23,951 nucleotides of DNA, taken from assembly GCA_020060485.1 (NCBI GenBank), contig JAGVAB010000043.1, positions 1-23,951 of the forward strand, given 5' to 3'. Source of the DNA: Anaerolineales bacterium. Its GTDB lineage: Bacteria > Chloroflexota > Anaerolineae > Anaerolineales > Anaerolineaceae. A model generated the notes under the pieces. The model worked only from the letters and a program-made list of their open reading frames with translations, ran no database searches and had not been told where the DNA came from. Positions 1 to 6,806 of the stretch are shown one piece after another. The stretch's first letter is position 1; each line of letters starts with the position of its first letter. The translations under genes and the position numbers were made by a program.

Positions 1-1
1 A

Positions 2-268
2 ACACTGGAACTCAAACCGGACCTGATCCTGATGGACATCCAGATGCCAGAGATGGACGGACTGCAAGCCATCCGCCGCATCCGTCAGGAAGCAAGCCCG
101 GCCTCCGTCCCGATCATCGCCCTGACCGCTCTGGCCATGCCCGGCGACCGGGAACGCTGCCTGGAGGCGGGCGCCAACGGTTATCTGGTCAAACCGGTAC
201 ATTTCAAAGAACTGCTGGAGTTAATGGCAGACCTGCTGCAAGGATCAAAAGAGGAAAAGCGTGATTGA
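2..268 (+). CDS. C-terminal receiver domain of a truncated (window-edge) hybrid kinase or response regulator
   Basis: The frame is open to the left edge, so the start lies outside the window. The visible 88 codons are the second half of a CheY-like receiver: phospho-acceptor Asp in [11 protein letters not shown] (codon 35-37), the switch Thr in ALTAL, and the conserved Lys-Pro in YLVKPV. The sequence closely matches the C-terminal receiver of the hybrid kinase at 9724-11532 (shared MPGDRE.CLEAGAN.YL.KPV block), so I infer that the missing part is a similar sensor kinase. All visible receiver landmarks are intact. The stop overlaps the start of the Nudix gene by 8 nt, which suggests co-transcription. 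A stand-alone response regulator cannot be excluded from what is visible. Confidence 0.85.
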   Translation, partial: TLELKPDLILMDIQMPEMDGLQAIRRIRQEASPASVPIIALTALAMPGDRERCLEAGANGYLVKPVHFKELLELMADLLQGSKEEKRD

Positions 269-770
269 GATTGGGTTTACCCTGTGTTTTCTGACCCGCG
301 GCCAGGAGGTATTGTTGCTGCACCGCAAGCGGCCGCCCAATGCCGGTTTGTGGAACGGCGTGGGCGGGCACATCGAGGCCGGTGAAACGCCCCTGCAATC
401 CTGTCTGCGCGAAGTACAGGAAGAAACCGGCTTTCACCTGCCAACTGCGCACTTTGCCGGTTTGTTGACCTGGAGCGGATTTGAGATCGCAAATGGCGGT
501 CTGGCATTGTTCACCGCCCCTGCCCCGGATGGAACTGCCGCGGCCTGCACCGAAGGCCGCCTGGCGTGGCACCCGCGCAAGTTCCTCTTCAAGTCATCGC
601 AGGTGGTCTCCAATTTGCACCACAGTGCCCCACACTTCATGAATGGTGCGCCACCCCTGGAATACCATTTTGTTTATCAACAAGGCCAGATCGTCAGCCA
701 CACCATCCGGCGCATTCCGCCAGAGGAGAACAATAGATTACATCTGGGCCTTGATCCCCTTCGGGGATGA
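261..770 (+). CDS. Nudix hydrolase (MutT/8-oxo-dGTP diphosphatase-like)
   Basis: A 169-residue protein with a complete Nudix box: G36-x5-E42-x7-R50-E51-V52-x-E54-E55-x-G57-F58, the Mg-binding helix that cleaves nucleoside diphosphates linked to another moiety. The N-terminal strand with [22 protein letters not shown] resembles the MutT/8-oxo-dGTP diphosphatase branch, so nucleotide-pool cleaning is a reasonable guess, but the substrate cannot be read from sequence. The start is GTG, chosen because a GAGG Shine-Dalgarno sits just upstream at 251-254 and because it overlaps the previous stop by 8 nt (translational coupling). Length is normal for the family. It is the only non-signalling gene within the kinase cluster. 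No signal peptide or membrane segment is visible. Confidence 0.9.
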   Translation: MIEIGFTLCFLTRGQEVLLLHRKRPPNAGLWNGVGGHIEAGETPLQSCLREVQEETGFHLPTAHFAGLLTWSGFEIANGGLALFTAPAPDGTAAACTEGRLAWHPRKFLFKSSQVVSNLHHSAPHFMNGAPPLEYHFVYQQGQIVSHTIRRIPPEENNRLHLGLDPLRG

Positions 771-779
771 AATCATCCC
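753..779. repeat. Two overlapping small inverted repeats at the end of the Nudix gene
   Basis: ATCCCC-TTC-GGGGAT (754-768) overlaps GGGATGA-AA-TCATCCC (764-779). The two hairpins share bases and so exclude each other. No T-run follows, so this is not a classic intrinsic terminator. It could slow transcription or protect the 3' end of the upstream message. Function is unknown. Confidence 0.35.
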
Positions 780-861
780 ATAATACACAAGACCCGTCAG
801 ACATTGCAGCTGCGTGCCAATTCTACAGCCACCCCGGACGAGCCAGTTACAGGAGCAGATC

Positions 862-3800
862 GTGCTGAAGAACAGGGATTTGAAAAGAAAGGTGTTGATC
901 AATACCATCGCCGCCGCGGTGTATTTTGCCCTGGCAGTGCTCACTTCCCCGGCATCTTCCAATCTGTCGCAAAACAGCCTTTCCAATAGGCTGCTGATCT
1001 GCCCGGTGAGCGGCCTGGAAATCGCAGCCAGCATCCTCATCGGCCCCTATCTCTGGCCGGGGATCAGCCTGGCTGCCCTGGGAGCGGCAGTCTTCAAGGG
1101 TTTCAGTTTACCTGGCGCGCTGCTGGCTGCGGCTGCACACGGCCTGGGGGTAACGCTCAGCGCTCTGGCTGTCCGGCGCTGGATCAAGAGTTCAAACCCC
1201 TTTCAGAATATGCGCAGTGTCCTGATTTATACCATCCTGGTGGTTTTTCTCATCTCGGCCCTCATGTCTGGTCTGCGCGCCGCCAGCATCTCCCTTTCGC
1301 TCAATCTGTGGAGCCAGTTCCTGCCGCTGTACGCCAGTCTATGGATCAGCACCATCGCTGGTTTTCTCGTCCTAACGCCCTTTGTTCTGGTATGGGCAGA
1401 TCGCTCCAACCTGCCCGATTGGGATATTGTCCGGATCAGCAGGTTGGCGGTCAATCTAACCGTCCTCGGTCTGATCACCTGGGCGACATTCAGTGCGGAG
1501 ATCATCCTGCCCTCCAGCGATCACCTGCACCTGGGACTGGTCATCATTCCGCTGGTCATTCTGACTGCGTCGCTCTTTGGCCTGCATGGTGCGGTCAGCG
1601 CCACCCTGACGGTGGCGCTTATCTCCACCCTGTTTGACCTGCAAGGCGTTCACCTCTTCGCTGCCAGCCAGCCGCACTTCAGCACCCTTTTTCTGCAGGG
1701 ATATCAAAGTGTGATTGCCGTTACCGGTTTGCTCTCTGCGGCAGCCCTGGTCGAACGTGATCGGGCTTTACAAAAAAGCCGGCAAATGCACGCCACCCAA
1801 CAGGCCTTTCTGAAGAACACCGGCGTCTGGCTCAGCCTGAGCGATGCTGCCGGCAGGATCACCGCCTGGAGCAAGGGCGCCGAGGAAATCAGCGGATATA
1901 GCAGTGAAGAAGTTCTTGACAAGGAACTCATCTGGCCTTTGCTGCACACCGGGCAGCCGGAGAAGGATCATTTTCGGAGAGAGATGCAGCTCGGGATGAA
2001 AGATCATGCCCGACTGGAGAATGTTGAAATGTCCATCCAGACCAAGAGCGGGGAAATGCGCCTGCTCTCCTGGAATATCGACACACTCAAGGACACCAAT
2101 GACACCTCTCTGGGTACTATCGTCGTCGGTCTGGACATCACCAACCAGAATCAAACCGAAGAAGCCCTGCGCCAGGAACGCGACCAGGCGGAAGCCCTGG
2201 TCAAGGCAGCCGCCGTCATCGGCGGTTCACTGGAACTGGAGGAAGTCATCCAACGCGTGCTCTCGCAGGCGCTGAGCGTCATCCCCTGTGATGGCGTCAA
2301 TATCATCATGCCGGAAGGAGATACGGCCAGAGTCGTCTATAAATTTGGCTACGAGGATGCGGAAATTGCGGACATGATCTCCAGAACACAATTTCCGAGA
2401 GAAATGTTTGAAAATATCATTGCGAAATTAGAAAGAGGCGAACGTAACCTGATCGCGGACACGCGTTTGGCAGAGGATTGGATCATCACCCCAACCACCA
2501 ACTGGGTACGCTCATACATCAGCGTACCCATAAAGATACGCGGTGAGGTGCTTGGTTTGTTGAATCTCGACAGTTCGCAACCCAACACCTTTAATGAAAT
2601 GCATGCCCGCACACTGCAAACCTTTGGCACCCTGCTGGCCAATACGCTTGAAAATGCCCAACGCTACGGAGCGGTACAAACCCACGCCATTGAACTGGAA
2701 AAGCGGATCAATGAACGCACCCTTGAACTGCGCGCGGCCAATCTGGAAATGCAGCGGGCATTGCAGGCCAAGGATGAATTCCTGGCCAACATGAGCCACG
2801 AACTGCGCACGCCCCTGACCGCCATCCTCGGCCTGTCCGAGCTGCTGGACAGCGAGGTGCGCGGCCCCTTGAATGAGATCCAGAAGAAATACACCCGCAC
2901 CATCACAGATTCGGGGCAGCAGCTGCTGGTACTGGTCAATGATATTCTGGATCTGGCCAGGATTGAATCGGAAAAAATGGAGCTGTACATCGAGACCATT
3001 CACATTCATGAAGCCTGTGAATCCAGCATCTCGCGCATTCGCGCAGCTGCCCAACAAAAGAACCTGGAAATCCTGTATGATTTTGACCAGCAACAGGCAG
3101 TCATGCAGGTGGATGCACTGCGCCTGCGACAGGTGCTTTTCATTTTATTGAACAACGCGGTGAAATTCACCGATGACGGCGGCCGGATCGGGTTGGAGGT
3201 TGACTACCAACCGCAATCCGGGGTGGTGCGCTTCACCGTCTGGGATACGGGCATTGGCATTCCTCCCGATCAAGCCAAACTGCTTTTCCAGCCATTTGTG
3301 CAACTGGATGCCAGTTTGGCGCGCAAGTTTGAAGGGGCTGGTTTGGGTCTCAGCTTGGCCGCCCGCCTGATCCAGATGCACGGCGGCAGCATTGCCCTGG
3401 AGAGCACCGGCCTTCCCGGTGAGGGCACACGCATGTGCGTGGCCCTGCCGCTGTCCCAAATCCTGGATATCCTACCGCCCGCACCACCCCCTCTCAGTGG
3501 GACGGTGCTGTTGATCGAAGATCATCCCACCTGCGTCCAGCACATCAGTCAGGCCCTGAAAGCCAGCGGATTGACAGTGTACGCCGCCAAATGCGGCGAA
3601 GAGGCGGCTGACCTGGACCGCAATGGCTACCCGGACCTGGTCATTCTGCATCTGCAAACCTGCAAGAATGAAGGCTGGACGATCCTGGAAAAACTGCACA
3701 CCTGGTTCTCTCCATGCAGCCCGCCGGTGCTGATCATCAGCAGCATATCGCTGCCCGGCGACGAGCAGCGGGCTGCTATAGCAGGCGCCCGCGCTTACCT

Positions 3801-3876
3801 GAACAAACCGGTCGATCCTGTCCACTTGACCAAACTGGTTGATTCGTTTCTCAAAAATGATGAAATTGATGGTTAA
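862..3876 (+). CDS. MASE1-PAS-GAF hybrid histidine kinase with degenerate receiver
   Basis: Membrane sensor kinase of about 1004 residues. Residues about 10-300 are a multi-helix MASE1 integral-membrane sensor (WPG motif after IGPY; hydrophobic segments throughout). A PAS domain follows (about 313-433), then GAF (about 450-600), a short coiled coil, HisKA with phospho-accepting His646 in MSHELRTP, HATPase with NNAVKF (N box), DTGIGI (G1) and GAGLGLS (G2), and a C-terminal receiver (about 882-1000). In that receiver the acidic pair (LLIEDH) and the Lys (LNKPV) remain, but the phospho-acceptor Asp is His930 (codon 3649-3651). It therefore probably cannot be phosphorylated at the normal site. 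I chose GTG 862 because AGGAG lies 6 nt upstream; a GTG at 814 in the same frame has no ribosome site. The kinase core is strongly similar to that at 9724-11532, suggesting duplication. Ligand unknown. Confidence 0.9.
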   Translation: MLKNRDLKRKVLINTIAAAVYFALAVLTSPASSNLSQNSLSNRLLICPVSGLEIAASILIGPYLWPGISLAALGAAVFKGFSLPGALLAAAAHGLGVTLSALAVRRWIKSSNPFQNMRSVLIYTILVVFLISALMSGLRAASISLSLNLWSQFLPLYASLWISTIAGFLVLTPFVLVWADRSNLPDWDIVRISRLAVNLTVLGLITWATFSAEIILPSSDHLHLGLVIIPLVILTASLFGLHGAVSATLTVALISTLFDLQGVHLFAASQPHFSTLFLQGYQSVIAVTGLLSAAALVERDRALQKSRQMHATQQAFLKNTGVWLSLSDAAGRITAWSKGAEEISGYSSEEVLDKELIWPLLHTGQPEKDHFRREMQLGMKDHARLENVEMSIQTKSGEMRLLSWNIDTLKDTNDTSLGTIVVGLDITNQNQTEEALRQERDQAEALVKAAAVIGGSLELEEVIQRVLSQALSVIPCDGVNIIMPEGDTARVVYKFGYEDAEIADMISRTQFPREMFENIIAKLERGERNLIADTRLAEDWIITPTTNWVRSYISVPIKIRGEVLGLLNLDSSQPNTFNEMHARTLQTFGTLLANTLENAQRYGAVQTHAIELEKRINERTLELRAANLEMQRALQAKDEFLANMSHELRTPLTAILGLSELLDSEVRGPLNEIQKKYTRTITDSGQQLLVLVNDILDLARIESEKMELYIETIHIHEACESSISRIRAAAQQKNLEILYDFDQQQAVMQVDALRLRQVLFILLNNAVKFTDDGGRIGLEVDYQPQSGVVRFTVWDTGIGIPPDQAKLLFQPFVQLDASLARKFEGAGLGLSLAARLIQMHGGSIALESTGLPGEGTRMCVALPLSQILDILPPAPPPLSGTVLLIEDHPTCVQHISQALKASGLTVYAAKCGEEAADLDRNGYPDLVILHLQTCKNEGWTILEKLHTWFSPCSPPVLIISSISLPGDEQRAAIAGARAYLNKPVDPVHLTKLVDSFLKNDEIDG

Positions 3877-3933
3877 AATAATCCTGCAATTGCACAATCA
3901 CCCGGGAATGCCCTGGCCCATTGGAGGTTAGTC

Positions 3934-5964
3934 ATGGAAACCAGTTATCAACTGCTCTTTCGCGAAATGCAGGCGGGGTTTGCCTTGCATGAGATCATCC
4001 TGGATGATACGGGCAAGCCCGTGGATTATCGTTTTCTGGCAGTGAATCCTGCCTTCGAACGTCTGACTGGCTTGAAGGCGGATGAAGTTGTGGGTAGAAC
4101 CGTTCGCCAAGTCCTGCCAGACATCGAACAATTCTGGATCGACCGTTATGGAGCTGTGGCCCTCACTGGAACGTCCATCACCTTTGAGGAGTATGCAAAG
4201 GATATTGACCGCTATTTCCAGATCAACGCCTATTCCCCTGCCCACCACCAGTTCGCCTGCACATTCATCGATGTTACCAGCCATAAACAGGCAGAGAAGG
4301 TGCTTCAGGAAAGTGAGGTTACCCTGCGCGGCCTGCTGAACGCGGTGCATGATTCGCTGTTTCTCATGTCCCTGGACGGCACAGTGATCGCAATCAACCA
4401 GACCACAGCCGAACGCATGGGCAGCACACCGGAAGAAATGATCGGCAAGGATATGTATGGCTATGTTTCCAAGGAAGTGGCAGATTACCGGCGCAAGCAG
4501 GCGCAAAAAGCAATCGAAAGCAAACAGGTCGTGCGCTTTACCGACCAGCGTTCCAGCCGCTGGATTGAGAACACCATCTTCCCGGTGCTGGATGACAGCG
4601 GACACGTTCACCAGTTGGCCATCTATGGCCAGGATATCACCCAGCGCAGGCAGGCAGAAGAAAACCTGCGCTTGCATACGCAGATGCTGAATGCCGTAGG
4701 CCAGGCAGCCATGGCGACCGACCTGCAAGGAAAAATTATCTACTGGAACCATGCTGCTGAAATGCTCTTCGGCTGGAAAGCGGAGGAGGTCATCGGCAGG
4801 GATGTCGTGGAGGTCACACCAGCTCAACAGTCTCAAGAGGAGGCCAAAGCGATTATGGAAGCACTGATGGCCGGGCAAAGCTGGAGCGGTGAATTCACCT
4901 GCCAGCGTAAGGATGGCAAGGAACTCAACCTGGCGGTCACTGATTCACCCGTGTTTGATGATACCGGAAAAATGATTGGCATCATCGGCGTTTCGTATGA
5001 CCTTTCGGAACGCAAAAAAGCTGAAACAGAACTGTACGCCAGTGAAGAACGTTACCGCACGGTGGTGGCGGCGGCCAATGAGGCCATCATCCTGCAAGCC
5101 AGGTCTGGTCAGATCCTCACCTGGAACGCGGCCGCAGAACACCTCTTTGGACTGACTGCACAGGAAACGCTGGGACAGACTTCCACTAGCCGTAAATGGG
5201 AAACCTATCAAGAGGATGGCTCTCTGTTGCCCGGTGAAAAACACCCCTCCATGCAAACCCTGAACACCGGCCAGCCCTGCCGGGACGTGCTGGTTAAAAT
5301 TGTGCGGGATGACCAAACATTCTCCTGGGCAAACATCAGCACCAATCCGGTATTCCTGGGCGATGCAAACCAGCCTGATCTGGTGGTGATCACCATTCAG
5401 GATGTTACGGAACGCAAACTGGCAGAAAATGCACTGAAAGAACGCGAGCGGGAAATTTCCACCCTGATGGACAACCTGCCCGGTATGGCCTACCGTTGCA
5501 AAAATGACAAGGACTGGAGCATGCTCTTCGTTTCCCAGGGCTGCTTCGAGCTGACTGGCTACCACCCGGAAGAGTTGATCGAGAATACCGGCATCACCTT
5601 TCAGGAATTGGTACATCCAGACGATCGTGAACGCATCTGGCAGGATACTCAGGCTGCTTTAGAAAATTCACAACCTTTCATTATCGAATACCGCATCCGC
5701 GACCGCGCCGGCCAGGAACACTGGGTGTGGGAACGCGGCCGGGTCATCCAGGGGCCAGATGGAGATCAAACCATTGAAGGCTTCATCACCGATATCAACA
5801 AACGCAAACAGGCAGAAGAAAAGCTGCATCAAAAGATGAACGAGCTGGAGCGGTTCAACCTGCTGACGGTGGATCGTGAAATGCGCATGATCGAACTGAA
5901 GAAAGAGATCAACGCTTTGCTCAAGGCTGCCGGCCAGCCGGAAAAATACAGGATCAATCCATGA
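3934..5964 (+). CDS. Stand-alone sensor with five PAS domains, no output domain
   Basis: A 676-residue soluble protein starting at ATG 3934 with GGAGG 6 nt upstream. I see five PAS/PAC units at roughly 5-115, 125-240, 250-370, 375-500 and 515-625, each ending in a D[IVL][ST].RK.AE-like linker helix. The C-terminus (about 626-676) is a charged helix (ELERFN...REMRMIELKKEIN) of the type that usually sits before a catalytic domain. No kinase, cyclase or phosphodiesterase domain follows. The stop overlaps the cheR start (ATGA, 5961-5964), so the two are probably made together and may form a complex. PAS domains bind small ligands, haem, flavin or partner proteins; no cofactor ligand can be named here. 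No membrane segment is seen, so it should be cytoplasmic. Confidence 0.88.
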   Translation: METSYQLLFREMQAGFALHEIILDDTGKPVDYRFLAVNPAFERLTGLKADEVVGRTVRQVLPDIEQFWIDRYGAVALTGTSITFEEYAKDIDRYFQINAYSPAHHQFACTFIDVTSHKQAEKVLQESEVTLRGLLNAVHDSLFLMSLDGTVIAINQTTAERMGSTPEEMIGKDMYGYVSKEVADYRRKQAQKAIESKQVVRFTDQRSSRWIENTIFPVLDDSGHVHQLAIYGQDITQRRQAEENLRLHTQMLNAVGQAAMATDLQGKIIYWNHAAEMLFGWKAEEVIGRDVVEVTPAQQSQEEAKAIMEALMAGQSWSGEFTCQRKDGKELNLAVTDSPVFDDTGKMIGIIGVSYDLSERKKAETELYASEERYRTVVAAANEAIILQARSGQILTWNAAAEHLFGLTAQETLGQTSTSRKWETYQEDGSLLPGEKHPSMQTLNTGQPCRDVLVKIVRDDQTFSWANISTNPVFLGDANQPDLVVITIQDVTERKLAENALKEREREISTLMDNLPGMAYRCKNDKDWSMLFVSQGCFELTGYHPEELIENTGITFQELVHPDDRERIWQDTQAALENSQPFIIEYRIRDRAGQEHWVWERGRVIQGPDGDQTIEGFITDINKRKQAEEKLHQKMNELERFNLLTVDREMRMIELKKEINALLKAAGQPEKYRINP

Positions 5965-6791
5965 ACATCGAAATAAATGATGTGCGCGATATCATGCAGC
6001 AGGTGCATGGCAAGGATATTGGCGTGTATGCCAAATCTTTCCTGCAAAAAACCTTTGAAAAGCGCATGGCGGCCGCCGGTTATGCGAGCATCAAAGCCTA
6101 TGGTCAATTTCTGGCCCGGAATGCCGCCGAAGCCGAAACTCTCTTTCGCTCGCTGAATATCACCTACAGCGAATTTTTCCGCAATCCGCTGACCTTTGCG
6201 GTCCTGGAGCAGATGGTTCTTCCCAGAATGATCAGGGAAAAAAAAGAGAACAAGCAAAAGGAAATCCGGGTCTGGTCGGCTGGCTGCGCCAGCGGACAGG
6301 AGGCATACAGCATCGCCATGCTCCTCGACCAGTTGACCGCCAGCCGCGAAAGCCGCATCTCGTTTCGCATCTTTGCCACCGATGTTTCCAGTGAGGCCCT
6401 TGAAACTGCACGTGCGGGCATCTATCCACTGACAGCGGTGGAAAATGTGCGTCTGAAATATTACCGCAGGTACTTTACAGAGCAAAAAGAAACCTGTATA
6501 GTAAACGAAGGGTTGAAACGCTTCATTGACTTTTCTGCACATGATCTACTGGACAGCCAATCCTTCAGCCCAGCTTCCAGTATCTATGGCGATTTTGACC
6601 TGATCCTGTGTTGCAACCTTTTATACTATTACCGGTCGAAGATGCAGCTATCGATCCTGGAGAAGCTCCAGCGTGCTTTATCGCCCTTTGCATACCTGGT
6701 CAGCGGCGAAGTGGAACAAAATATTGTTGAGAAAAACAATGGTTTTCTGCCGCTGGTCTGGCCGGCTGCCATTTTTCAAAAGGTCAAATAA
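5961..6791 (+). CDS. cheR: CheR-type protein-glutamate methyltransferase
   Basis: A 276-residue protein of normal CheR length. The N-terminal helical domain contains the family motif before the catalytic fold (YSEFFRNP, residues 69-76). The SAM-binding loop is VWSAGCASGQEAYSIAM (104-120), followed by the acidic ATD motif (D141) and FDLILCCNLLYYY (212-224), matching the family's DLI.CRNV..YF with Arg replaced by Cys. CheR proteins transfer methyl groups from S-adenosylmethionine to glutamates in receptor coiled coils. No CheB esterase, chemoreceptor, CheA or CheW is present in the window. Its neighbours are a PAS sensor (4-nt overlap upstream) and a HAMP hybrid kinase 15 nt downstream, so the methyl acceptor may be a kinase rather than a chemoreceptor (inference). 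AGGA lies about 8 nt before the start. Confidence 0.92.
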   Translation: MNIEINDVRDIMQQVHGKDIGVYAKSFLQKTFEKRMAAAGYASIKAYGQFLARNAAEAETLFRSLNITYSEFFRNPLTFAVLEQMVLPRMIREKKENKQKEIRVWSAGCASGQEAYSIAMLLDQLTASRESRISFRIFATDVSSEALETARAGIYPLTAVENVRLKYYRRYFTEQKETCIVNEGLKRFIDFSAHDLLDSQSFSPASSIYGDFDLILCCNLLYYYRSKMQLSILEKLQRALSPFAYLVSGEVEQNIVEKNNGFLPLVWPAAIFQKVK

Positions 6792-6806
6792 AGGTTCAGG
6801 TGGATC

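Noticed and set aside
814..861. Upstream GTG start for the MASE1 kinase
   Set aside because: No ribosome-binding site before 814, whereas GTG 862 has AGGAG at ideal spacing and the hydrophobic sensor begins soon after it.
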